DNA from: Lineus longissimus | Lineage: Eukaryota > Nemertea > Pilidiophora > Heteronemertea > Lineidae | Reading direction: 5' to 3' | Length of the DNA stretch: 60,000 nucleotides | NCBI RefSeq assembly: GCF_910592395.1 | Contig: NC_088316.1 | Coordinates: 17,238,001 to 17,298,000 of the forward strand | In this document: piece by piece, positions 26,301-39,100 of the stretch | Layout: each line of letters opens with the position of its first letter | How positions within the stretch are numbered: the first letter of the stretch is position 1 | The notes under the pieces: model-generated | Database searches by the model: none | What the model was told of the DNA's origin: nothing | The model's input: only the letters and a program-made list of their open reading frames with translations | Translations under genes and position numbers: made by a program

Positions 26301-29300
26301 GAGAACTGTTCCAGGCTACTAGATGACATTCTAGGAATTCTGAGTGCGCTGTATATACGTGCATGCGATCACTTCGGTGCCGGTTCCGTTTTGGCAGAAG
26401 ATTTTGCGGAGGTCTTGGTGCATATGCACAGCACTAACGATCAGGTATTGCACGCGATAGAGGGTTTGCAGAATAACACGACACACGGGCCTGATCGCGG
26501 CTGGCCAGGTGTTGAATTGGAACAGCGCGCGCAATGTACACAAAAACGGATGACGTCATAATGTTCGACTTTATTTTTGTAGCGCTCGACTGATTATTTT
26601 CTCGAGTACGAAATTTTTACTCGAGTATGAAATTTTTACTTTCGACACTATTTCGGTATATCATTATTATATTTAAGAAACACTATTTTTATTTTTATAA
26701 TCATTTTTTTCTCGCAGTGAAATTTTTATTAATTGATTCAACTTCAATAAGTTAAATGAGAAGAAAAATAAATATCTCGACTTGAAAAAAAAATTAATTT
26801 CAAATTTTTTTTCTTGACTTGAAAAAAAATATCTTGACTAGAAAAAAATCATTTCGACTAGAAAAAAAATCATTTCGACTTTTTGAAGCAAACGGCTTGC
26901 CATACAGTTCAGTCCAAATAATTCTCCTTAATTTTTTTTGGGGTGATCAAAGAGATGTACCCTTCTTGAACTGATGGTTATTTCAGTGAGGTGCAAATGT
27001 TGCCGGGAAAATATACTTGTAAGATAAGTTGTGATTGGCTAATATGATTGGCATCTTTGAGATAACTAATTGGAGTGCTCGTCACATCTTTCAGTGCAAT
27101 TATGCTCATGACTTCGCATTGGAGAAGATGACATCACGTCCCCCTAGTTAAAGTATTCTGTGACACCGCACACTTTGGTAAACCAAGGGAGAGTTGAGGC
27201 CTTATGTCAAAGTCGAGGGTTCTAGATGAAAATATTGTAAACTTGTCCAGAATGTGGACTCTCCCCAGCCGAAACAGCCACAAATGATAGCAATGCTAAA
27301 CAAACCCACCATAGCAACAAGTCAGTGATGTGTGAAGGAGATATTGATGTGAATCAATAGCAATCTCGATACATCAATCAGATGATCTCAGCATGACAGA
27401 TCCGTGTCTTGGATCAATTTGTTTATCATGTGCATCCAGGAGGATGCTCCTAATAGACTTAATTAACCCCCACCAAATCGTGTGAGGATAAGGCTCTGGT
27501 TGTGCAGGTCATTGGTACATGACTAAAAACTGCCCACCAACATATATGAATAGAATTGGCATACATAAGTAATTGCAATAAAGTGCAATTTATGAAATGT
27601 GAATGATGTAGTTGGCTGGAGGGTTGGAAATCTGACAGTCATGAAGTTTTGTGATGTGTTATTAGCCAGAATGTAAATATATGCATAAGCCTATTACATC
27701 TTTGTCTAATGTATCCCTTGAAAGGGGGATTTTTAAAACCTGTTGTGCATGAATGGGTGGTGTTGTTTGGGCCGGGTTGTTTGAGGACAGTTATACATGG
27801 CCAGTCACTTCCTCTAATGTGGCCTTTGGAAAAATGCTTGGGTGCAGCTTTGCATACTAACTGTCTAGTTGTTGATGTGGCCGAAGTACCAAGTTCATCA
27901 GTCATATATATTGCTACTTGAGTACAAGATCTGTTGATGCCAGCAGTGGCACTCAAAATATGTCGAAGTAAGGAGCTTCAGTTACTGAACCAATGAGTTG
28001 CTAAACCAGAGTAAATTTGTTGAACCATGATTCTGGGCAGGTGTGGGCCACTTAGAGTACAAAGGTGACCAGCCCAAGGTAGAAATCAAAGGCCAGTACA
28101 GGACTGACTGGATATTAGTCAAACTGGATGAGGAGCATGTCTTGGTTAGGGTAAATGGTAACTTTGAAATTATACTGAACATTGCCAAATGACTCCTGAC
28201 TCTTGTTGCTGTCAGTGTAATATAAGGCGACCTCCCCAGAGTAGACCAAGGAAAAAACAAAAGTTCAAACCGATGAATGATTAGTCGGATATTAGTCCAA
28301 TTGAACATCGAAGCTGAAAAGCATGTCTCGGTTATCAGATGAACTTTGAAGTTACTGAACCAAAAGCCATAAGCAAGGAGTCTAGACAGCGAGAGATCCA
28401 CCTTAATCAGAATAATATTCTTGGCGTGTTTCCTTCGGGAAATAATGTCAGACATGTCAAGCTATAGCAATACTAATCGAGGCAGCCGGTTGCCATAAGC
28501 AGATCACTCCCACTTGGGCAAGAGGAGGAAGACCGTTAGACCATTCTGATTTCTTGTACAGAATGACTATAATAGTTGAAACTTGAGGTCAAATGGTGCT
28601 GTATCATAGATTACTTGAAGAAAGCTAGCCACCAGTTACGATGAGTGTCTTCCTTTAAAAAGCTGACTATAAACAGCTACAGATTGATTCATTTCATTGA
28701 ATGGATCGATTTCATTATGATAAACCCATTAGAGTGTTCATTTTCGTTCAATTTATCTTCCTTGTAATGATCAGAACGCGAGAAACAAAATTTTGTGAAA
28801 TTTCTCCGTTTACAATACATCTTGAGAGAGACATGATTGAGCTCTATATCAAGTATGAATAAAAGATGAAGAAACATAATTTGGTTTTGACAAGTGTGTG
28901 GGCTGTCAAAACTGTCAAGGAACACTCCCGGCTATTATCATATTGTGTGGTTGTACGCCTACGGCCAGGTTGTTCATCGCGACTCCCTGATTTGATTTCA
29001 ATTCCCCTATCATGCTAGTTAGGTGATCACAGCTGATCCGCTTTGCTGCCTGGTTCGTTGTTGTGTTGGATTGAGGACTAGCTCAATCTAAATGGAAAAA
29101 ATACTCAATTTGTACTAAGTCTTGGAGATTGATGAAAAAAATGCAGCCCGGATGATTTCAATCAAACATTGGAAATACGTAGGTTGTGCTTTTAAAGAGA
29201 AGATGAAAATTTGGCAAGGAAAATGTTGTGCAGAGAGAAGTGATAAGAAATATGCTCGGATCCGCCGACATTGTCTTTTTTTTCTTGAATATTGAAAAAA

Positions 29301-32300
29301 ATAAAAATTTGTTGTTGTTTTCAATCTCTCGGATCCGCCAATGTCCAAATGCCCAAAAAATGAAGAAAAAAAAAAGAAAATTTTTCATTCCACCTGCCGC
29401 CTCTTGGATCTCCAAAACTTTGTTTTTGTATTTTTGGGCATTCTAATATATTAAATTTTTTTCTTCTTCCACCCTCTTCTCCTGAATTGTCTCTGGAGAT
29501 GTCCGAGCACCAAGGTATAAAAAAGGCTGGCCTTAGTCCACTCACGCAATATGGGCACAAACGAAAATGTGTCGAAAACATCATGGTCGGTAATGGTTCC
29601 TCTTTGACGTCCTTTGCCAAAGCCAGACAAGTACACTTTTTTCCCACCTGGCTGTATTGAATATGCTCGTCTTATACACGAGGTTCGCCAGCGTTTGAAT
29701 GGATTCCACCACAAGAATTGCTCGAGCCGGAGGCGGGAATATGATAGGCTTGTCATGTCCATTACGTCTGATCTTTGTGGCAGTGATTTAGTCTTCGGCT
29801 AAGAGAATAGGGAATATGAGCGGTGGATGGGGCGGTAAATGTCTTTTGTTAAACTTGTCATTTACGATTTGGCCAGTGCTTTTGTTGTGCAGTACCTGGT
29901 TTTTAAAATATCCGGATCTTCCTTTGATGACTACCTGACTCCACAGCCACCTTATCCAACTTGTTCAAAGGTCTTGGTCTGGAATAGGAAGGGCAGGCTG
30001 TGGATCAGCACCCTGCCCACCCTATTCCTAGACAAGAATGATTGCCGCAAAGCAAAAAAAACCATTTGGAAATAAATGGCAATATTCAGACAGACGAGTT
30101 AAAAGGTTGACTTCTCCCATGCCTCATACAACATACTATCAGTTATTGTTGTCAGTTTAATACACCCCGGGGAAGCTGAAATACATATTTGAACACCATA
30201 ATGCCACTTTATCCTTTCAGCTCAGTCAACGAGATAAATATATGGTTGTCATTATTTTATAATTGCCTTATTCTAGGAGGATCACACAGTAAAGTCTCTT
30301 CTGAATTATTTTAATGATCATTGTATTTAAACCCTGTCTATTTGTATTTTACAGGTGTTTCCCAAGAAACAAGACAGCGAACACAAATCTGGGAAAAGGT
30401 AGGAGATGAAACTTTTGCATTGCTATCATCATGTGAATAGATTAGCTTGATCTTATTTTTCTTGAAGTTTTACTGCTCAGAAGTAACATTCCTTGTTGGA
30501 CACAACATTTCACAACATTTTTGCAGAAACCAAAAAAACTAACGTTTTCTGCTATGTAAATGAGATTTTATGCTATTTCCAGAATCTAGGTTGCCCTATT
30601 TTGTTGCACGTTATTATTATAATTATTGAAGAAATCTTGCATTACTGCAATCTATTTGGTGACTGCCCCAGAGCACTTGCCTTTGGCATTGGAGTGCTTT
30701 GAAAACAGAGCCAGCCTGTTAATCAAATAATGATAGAGCCTGTCACTTCAACGCAGTTGGGTAGTCAGGTTTTCGCATATTAATGAGTGAATTAAATCAT
30801 GATTTATGTGCCGTGGTCACCATAGTGATGGTGCCATACTCTTACTTTTTGCTACAACAGCCCTCTCCCAAACAGCACCCCTTCACTTTCTTCTCAAAAC
30901 CAAGTACTTCTCATTGTCAAAGTTCATCAATATGCATTTCTTTTATCAAAACACATTTTGTTTAATGATGTTTTAGTCTAATGGATCTCCCTTGAATGAA
31001 TCGTATCAGGAATTCGAAAAAAAACTGTAAGATAAAGTTGGGGATCTTTAGTACTACCAGTGACACATTTGAGGACTGCCATACACCATCATAATAAGCC
31101 AAGCGCTGCGGAGATCATAATTCTGTTTAGCGACAAAATGACGATAGCCTTGCGGGGATACTCAGCCCGATGCTAAGCAAACACTGAACAATGGCCGACC
31201 CCTTGGCTTCGCACGTAATGATTGTCATCTCCGTGAGCTACAGTATACTGTACTCAGGCCAGGGCAATAGATTTGGTGGTTTCACATTTGGATGAGGCTC
31301 GGTTGGCGTGGAGGCCTGCTGATGTATAAAGAGGCCTATCCATTGTCACCAGCTGGGCAACCACAACCTTGGTTGTTGTTAAAGGAATTGATTCAGAACT
31401 GGTATTGGCTGTCTCAACACAACGGTGAGGGTAGAGCTAAAATGTAGACAAAAACCGATCAATCTGAAACCGCAGTAACCCTAATAGAGTGACTAGCTGT
31501 TTCAGCAAAAATGGGCCCAATCAGAGAGATATTTGACTATTTTGACCCAAGAAACATAAAATTTTCAATTCACCCTCTGCACTAAAATATTGGTATTATG
31601 AATTAATATGGCAGTGTTGCGCCCCGAGTGCAGGTAACAGCCCTCTGCTCTTAAATCTACACTCGTTGCGGCACAATGGTGAGAGTTCAAATCCGCAATT
31701 ATTAGAGAGTATGCCACATGGGCAATCAGGCGCCAACCTCGGGGGAATTCGTATATCCTGTCTGTTTAGCATCTTGATTGTTCGCCCGGTGACTACTGGC
31801 GTATTTGTATTGTCCTCCGATGCTGGGTGGTGTGGCGGATATGATTTGTTGGCGATGTCCCATCCATGCTGAAGATAATCATCATCTATTGTAATGGGGG
31901 ACGGTACAGAGATGTCCTGGGAATCTGCGGGCAAGTGCAATATGAGGTTGGGATTATGACATGTAGGCTGGTACGGGGGTCTGCTGAGCCTCATTATTAA
32001 TCAGCAAATGGCATTCACTCATACAGTTCATGTGGTCTTTTAGTAGCTGGTTCTTGAAATCACAGCCGCATTTCATTGTGGCAATGTTGGCTTGGTTGAG
32101 TAACTCGCTAGGTTTGATAATGATTGCAGATCGTCGATCACTGATTCATGTCGCGTGTACTTGCGATGACAACAGCAAACGAGTGATCATTGTTGCATGT
32201 GATCATGATCCCAGGTGGCAGCCATGAAAATCACTCGTTTGCGGGTGGGTGTCTTCTTTTCAACCTTGGCGGGTCTCATCTGGCCTATTAGAGTCATTAG

Positions 32301-35300
32301 CCTGCCGTTTCATCAGTCAACATAAAACATAATGATTAATGACAACGCCATGCTAAGGAGGCACTGAGCATGCTAGTCAGACATTTTATCTTATTACGCG
32401 AATTACTAGCGTGGATGTTTGGGAATATTAACGGGGAGGATTCGCCGGTAATTCTTCATCGTGGCTTTATTATGAATTTATTATTGTGCATGGGTCGTTT
32501 ATTATGAATTTAAAGGACTATTTATGAATAATTGATTATCTTTAAGGATTTGATTGATAAATTGAGTGAAATTTCTTGGTATATTCTGTCCCAGTAGTGA
32601 AACAAATGATGAGAAAATGAAACCTGAGAAAATAACTCTTGGGTTCCCTAAAGTCTAAAATGAAGTTACGCGAAGTGAGTGCTCTTATTGCCACGCACCT
32701 TTTGTCTGAGTGGTTCTCGATAAATAGCAATTCATAAAAACGTTACTTTAGTTATTTCAGACTGCTTCAAATCATTTCACAGGCAATTTCATCTTTTTAG
32801 AAGTGGTTCCGAATGATCTAGCGGCTGATGTTACTGCCACGAGATGGGTGGTATCCAGTCTACCTGTAACAACTTATCACCCAGAACCCACATTAGTACT
32901 CTAACACCATGACTGGAGTGTATTGAATATTGATGATTTCATTTCGCTTTGTTTCATTCTGGGTTTCATCACCAGCCGCTTGAGTGAGGCTGAGAACATC
33001 TAACAATCAAATAACCGACAAATACGCTCTGGACATGGTCATTTTAATGGTCGCTTGATCGATTGATAAACTCGTTATGAACCCAGCCTCCAAGTGGTTT
33101 CCTCGGTGATCATAGCATGCCAAGATTGGTTTATCGCGCGATTGATACACAAGTCATAATAAAAGGCAGGTTCGTGCTCATTGTACAAAGTGTAATTACT
33201 TTGCTGCGATGAAAATCAATGAAAGCGCAGATTACATCAAGCATGCCCTTGATTTCCTGTGTGTTGTCCATATTGTGATATCTTATTTCTAATGTGATGA
33301 TTTGAGGGAAGGCAATGGTCTCTGAATAGCTCCGCTTCTTATACCCAATTCAGAAAAGTGTTGAAATTTTTCCTCTCTGGTTTTTATGTGCCACTACAAT
33401 CAGACCCCAATTGGGTTTCTTGGCCAATTAGTGACTCTGTCTACTTAATGGCCAGAACGTAGTAAGATCTTGCGATTGGATTCAGTTGGTAGAATACCAT
33501 GGTTTCTCCATCATCACTGTTCCTTCACTACTGCCACCTACCTGACTTCTTGTGAACTAGAAGTGAACACTGGACCTTGCCGGTTGATTTTCAGTTCATT
33601 GCGGTTGATTTGTAACGATATCACATCTCATATTTTTTACGCCATTCCTTTTATTCTACCGGTACAATGTTAATGCATTCCACTGCTTCTTTAACCGCTA
33701 GACATTCTGATAAGAGCATTTTTGAAGAAATTTTTTAAAAGATTGCTTTGATTGTCTGTTATCCAATCTTGTTATTGGAAACATTCGTAGAATTTCAATT
33801 GGGCATCTTTGGTCTGCATTCCTGAAAAGCTTTTATAGATTCCTTCAGTTTGATTTGCCTGCAATGTCTGAAGTGCCTTCCGATATGAACTCAAATAAAT
33901 TGATGATGTTGACTTCAAAGATGCTGAAATAAAACACAACTCAATAGTTAATGGTTTAGATTTCTTTGAACAACCTGGTCTATTGATCTGCTTAACCCAT
34001 TTGCAGCAGGGGCATTCTCATATGTGACATGCAAGGTTAATTCTCAACATTTTTTAGCTCAGCTGACAAAGTCAGCGGAGCTAGTAGAATAGCTGTTCAA
34101 ATGGTGTCCGTCCTGCAATCCATCCATCTAGGGACCCATCTGTGGACAAAATTGGACATTTCTGATTGGGAAGGCCTAGCCACTTCGTTGACGGTGCTAA
34201 ATTAGGAGTTGCCCAAGGTGAACTCAAAACACGAAAAATCAGCGCGATCCGACCTGTATTAAGAGAATGAGGTCATTTCGCGTTTAGATTTATTTCCCTT
34301 TTTACCTCGGTCCACAGAGCAAATATTGTTTTCAAATGTGGCTGAATATTTTTTAATATTTTTTTTTTTTTTACTTTTAATGGAATTAATATGGTTTTCA
34401 CCACCAGTTGGCGCTGCAGGCACATTGACTGAATTTTGGCCATTTCAAATTTGGCGGTGGCTCAACTTTTTGCAAGCAGTGCCGCTGATTGGCCGATCGA
34501 TAGAAGAGATGCCACCATTTAAAAATGGCGGTAGTCGCTGCTTCAATGAAGATGAGTGAACTTTCTCATGTTCAATCGGTTGATACTCTTTTAATCAACA
34601 TGACTATGTACCTGAAATTTGTTTAGGTACTGAAAAGAGTCTATATAATTCAGATTTATCGATAGTTTTTTATAATATTGCGGAAATTTTGTGCACAAAT
34701 TAGCGAAAGTTGGTGCTCGTCTCATGTCATTTTAGAGCGAGAAATTTGTTTCCGTCGATCTCTACCACTGAAAAATCGCTTGCATAGCTTCGAATTTTTG
34801 TGAAAATAAGTATCTGAACTTGGTTTCAAATAGTCTAGAGAGTTACCTTTGTGGTGATACATATGGTATGTGATAAATATTTGTGGAACTTGTGAAATTC
34901 GGTTTTCAAACGTGCCGATGATGCAAGCGATCTCGCGTGAATTTTACAAGTCCTGATATGTCGACCGGGTGTCAAAAATCACTCGCCTAAATTCAATTCA
35001 AAGATCAAAAATAATATCTGAACTTAGTTTCAAATAGCCTACGCAATTATCATTTCGGTGATATATAATGCATGCATGTAATAATTGATTAATCTGCCTA
35101 AAACGCGCTATTAAAACGGCGAAAGATCGTGATAAACACTCTGGTGGCGGTCGCACTAAATAACGACCGGTACGGTAGGGCCCGGCGTCTGGCGGAGAAA
35201 AAAAGGTAGCAGCCGGAGGTTGAAACGGGATTTTTATGCACTTTTAACTGTATATATATGTTGTTTGGATGTATTTCTAACAGTTCTGTAACTTTGATGA

Positions 35301-36108
35301 CCAAGCTTGCGCCCAAAGTTGGTGAAATTGATGCTTGTTTATGGACTGCGCTAGCGACCGGAGAATTCGCCGTCAGCCATTTTGGCTACGGTCCCTGAGT
35401 TGTTGTGGTTGGCAATTTTGCAACAAATTTCGCCATTTACGTTTGTTTACAATTATTTTGAAAGTCACATTATGACATCGTAGTATGAATTCCACTGCAG
35501 TTTCGTTACGCAGCAATGCTCATGTTTTTGGTTTGCAATCCTGTGCTGTCTGTACACTGCGCTGTGCATGGCTGTACTGTAGCTGTAAAAAAGACAAAAA
35601 CCATAGCCTAGCCCTATAGGACAGGCTTAGAGTATAACTCAACAGTCCCTCATGATTCATTTGATGGACACCTTATTTGATAGTACCTCATCATTAAGTC
35701 CACTAGATCCTGTTCTGTCACATGTCGTAGACGATAGACAATTTTCAAAATGTAGTACACCACTCGCTCATCTTTAAGCCCAGCTCTCGGCTCACATCAT
35801 GTGGGCACGGTTGGCTGTTGAGTGTTATGGTTCAGTCTGTGAGTCTAATTTAAAGAGGTTACACTTTTATTTTGAATTGGAAAACAGCCCACAGGACTGA
35901 CTTTTCACTGAGTAATAAGTGTGCCCTTCGAAGGTAAAGTCTCTTTCTGGATTTGCTTCCATAGATGCCTTGTTCAGGATATCATCTGACCGATGCCTGA
36001 TCAAGCACAGACTGTATCCGGTGGTGTACATTTCCCCGTCTATGTCACCCTTTTTAGCTCAGCTGACAAGCTGAGCTATTCATATGAGTAAATGGTAGAA
36101 TGAATGTC

Positions 36109-36139
<31 letters not shown>

Positions 36140-39100
36140 TAAACAGGCACGTTTCAAAACTATGGCGGATAGGCGATAGATTTTCCCTATAAGCCATTTA
36201 GACCCTTCAGGACTCCTGAATAGACCAAGTGTGGGTCCGGCAGGATTAACAGTTTGGCCACCAGGGGGCAAAAAGCCTAAATCACAAAACAATTTGTTGG
36301 CGCTTTATTCAAGCAGATAGAAGCTTGAAATAAAGTTGAAAAGGACCGCATGCATGTAGGTCTTGAAACTACTAAGAGTAGTTTTGATTGATACTACCAG
36401 TTGGCATTACTGAGCCAAAATCTGTGTTGACCGAGTTTAAGCTTGATTTGAATTTCCCGCTCTTGTATGACTCTGAAGGTTGTGGGTTCCAATCCCACTT
36501 CGGGTCAATTTTTTTTTTTTTTTAATTTTTACTTTTTTCACTTGTAAATACATTTTCTTTACTTTTTTGAATAATTTGGTGGCCGGCCATCTTGGTTTTT
36601 TTTTTCTATTTTAAAGCCTTTGCTGTATCCAGAGTGACATGAATTTTATGGTTGGTGTACAATAAGTCTCCTTTACATGATATCACATGGGCTTTCTATT
36701 TGACCTACTTTTCAAGGTCAGCCTGGCTCAGGCACTTAGATTTGACTAATAAGTGGCATATTTGTCACCATTTAAAAGTCTTTTTACTTTGGTATGTTTG
36801 CCTGATATATTGACAAAACTGAGGTTGAAAGAGATCTATCGGGTACTTTCCATGTTCATATATTTCAGCTGAGCGCCAGGCCCTTGGGCCTCTTGTTCTC
36901 TGTGTTTTGTGTCTTCTGTTGCTGTGAGAGCTATACAAGCACACTTAGGCTAGCTCATGTTAGACCACTCTGAATTCGTCTGATGTTACACGGAATTATT
37001 GGAAGAATGCTAGGACTGGCTGCAGAGGCCATTACAGAGCTTGTCGAGATTTTTATCAATTCTCCAATACGTGGTGTGTTACCATGTGCCTCTCAGGCTA
37101 GTTCTCCAATTTACCAATATGATATTTTTACTATAGCCCGGTTTAAGTTGTAAAAAAAGTGGAGAGCCACATAGCTCAGTTGCATGGTTTGTGGAGCACG
37201 TTGACAATTTGATGTGATCAAGATTGAGGTATAGTAGAGAATCCTTGCTAAAGCTCCTACGCTAGAGGTAGTTCTCTGGCTACTTAAGAAAAAGCCGTTG
37301 GCTGAAAACTTTGGGCATGGAGCAGTCAATGGGGCTTGATTCGCCCCTGACCCAAAATGGCTGGGTCTGCCCCTGAATCCAAATGGCCGCAAGTTGAACC
37401 AATGAGAAACTGCAGTGGCATGCACTATCACCTGAGGTTAAAATCAGCAGTGATTCAAGATGTGCTATTGACATAGCTTGTCTTCCATTGCCCCCTGAGG
37501 CGATGATCACGCACGCCACTGCCTCTCCTTTGATTAGGTTGTCTGTCTCATTGCATTCCTGGCTAATGACCCTCCCTACAGCAGTGTGGTATAAATAGCC
37601 ACACCCACTGTTGGTCTTGTGTATACATGTGTAGTGTTATGGTTTACATAATAAAGAATAAGTCATAATACTTCCAATCTGTTAGAATTGGATGCGATAA
37701 AATTCATTTCCCATATCATAAGGTGATCAGTTTATAAGTATTTGCGACTACCATCCCAATATAACTATGTCATTTATGCAAATTGTTGTGTGAATATATG
37801 AATACTGTTTGTCAGTTAGTGGCAGGTGTTCTGGGGTAGCCATTGGTATGTTTACTTGCAATCTTGAGGCGCTGAATTCAGTCGCTGAATTCAGTGGTGT
37901 TAGCAAGTTGCCACCATTTTGAAAAGCAGTGCCCGATTGCATCACCGCTAACCAGAGTGACTGATTGCAGCCTTACTAAACATATTCGATTCACATACAA
38001 TTGCCCTAAAGCACTCCAGGCAGCCATGCTCTCGATCTGCATGTCGGATATGGGGAAAAGTGAGAAAAAAATATTCCCAACAGCAAATCCCCATAGTTGT
38101 TGTCACGTGAAATACCAAAATATTTTCTCCCCCACAAGTGGTTATTCCATATAGCTATTAGTGCAGCTTGACATGCTTTGAAGCTCACATGTCAAGACTG
38201 ATGATTCCATTCTAAAGAATGTGGCAGAGAAATACTTCAGTCTGTTTGATCTACCGCCTTTAAGCGCCGCTCTTGAAAACTGCCATCAGATTTCATGATA
38301 TTGCCCATTTAAGAATAATTGGTCCCAGTCCGCATGAAACAGGACACCCCATCTGACCCCTGCCAAAATTGTCCGCGGTTATTATTAGCGGATCTCATCG
38401 CAAACACGGCACAATTAGACGTCAACAGAACATTTCGTGAATTTTGTTCATCCCTTCATCGAATCTCTGAGTATTTTGTAAAATCCGACACCTCTTTGTG
38501 AAATCGTGGCATGGATTGTGATCTTTGTAGCCTAACAATATTTAAACCCGATTCCAGAATTGACGCAAAACCAACGCAGACATGATTTTCTTCTGGCACC
38601 ACACTCCATAACCTTTGATGTTTTCTAATAATATAACGCCGCCAGAGCCCGGCTGCCAGGCCAAAACATGCATTTATAATCACCCAGTCATTTCCTGCTC
38701 GTGAGAGTAGTGCTGAGCAATGTATGGCGATGTAGTACACACAGGAATACTGTCAACAATTTCTAGGATTTTGTGTTCAAAATGAAAGCAATATGAATCG
38801 AATTCGAATCCGTGTTAAAGATAACCAATTTACCCTCATGTGAGTTCGACTCGTTTGAGATTTCTGTTTGTTGTGGAGGTGTATTTTGGTTTTGTTGCGT
38901 TTGTTTTTGTTGTGTTGCAGACAAGACGAGCAGACGTCAGAGCTTCACATGGTTGGTCAGGTGAAGCATTGATCGTGTGTAGACTGTCACTTGTATGTAG
39001 TGTGTAGATTAGCATAGTAGAAGGGATGCTATGGTTTCTCAGCTGTGGTAGGTTGAGGCTAGCGCTTTGTATCCTGAAAGATATGATTCAAAGGACGCTT

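Larger units (their letters stand above)
25706..26904. mobile_element. 1.2-kb TIR DNA transposon-like element with 6-bp TSD
   Basis: The left end TATGGCAAGCCGTTTGCTTC and the right end are exact inverted copies; the perfect match runs 30 bp (to ..AAAAAGTCGA) and continues with few differences. The element is flanked by the direct repeat CAGTTC (25700-25705 and 26905-26910). The arms are about 365-395 bp, very A/T-rich, with reiterated AAGTCGAGA/CAAGTCAAGA units spaced about 20 bp, and in the right arm two CTCGAGTA-GAAATTTTTA units (26600-26640). The inner ends of the arms are again near-perfect inverted copies (26058-26087 against 26550-26580). The core (26101-26540) is much GC-richer and holds a TATA box and ORF. 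A 6-bp TSD fits a DDE/retroviral-integrase-type transposase, but no catalytic domain is present, so this copy is probably non-autonomous. Confidence 0.85.
19611..30354. other. AFF intron, 10.7 kb, rich in mobile and tandem repeats
   Basis: Holds the 25-bp minisatellite, the tRNA-Glu-like sequence, the 139-bp hairpin element, the 1.2-kb TIR element, the 177-bp tandem repeat and the A/T-rich island listed separately. The rest shows no feature I can support. Confidence 0.7.

Noticed and set aside
26074-26364. Minus-strand frame of 96 codons within the TIR element as a second gene
   Set aside because: Antisense to the better-supported ORF with TATA and good start context; noted only because both end in the same inverted repeat.
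27982-28455. Long minus-strand frame (157 codons)
   Set aside because: It lies across a tandem repeat of about 177 bp, which multiplies open sequence; no family resemblance, no splice or promoter support.
33992-34040. Short TTAACC...GGTTAA palindrome, possible tiny TTAA MITE
   Set aside because: Only about 12 bp of imperfect arms over 49 bp; too weak compared with 52478-52660.
37165-37235. tRNA-like start ATAGCTCAGTTGCATGG, A-box consensus
   Set aside because: No T-arm or B box at the right distance; cannot be supported as a tRNA or SINE.
38921-38960. A 40-bp piece with good acceptor (gtgttgcag) and donor (gtgaag), looking like an AFF exon
   Set aside because: 30355-30398 joins 42339 in frame without it; including 40 bp would shift the frame and destroy the poly-Ser tract. 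It could only be a rare frame-breaking alternative exon.
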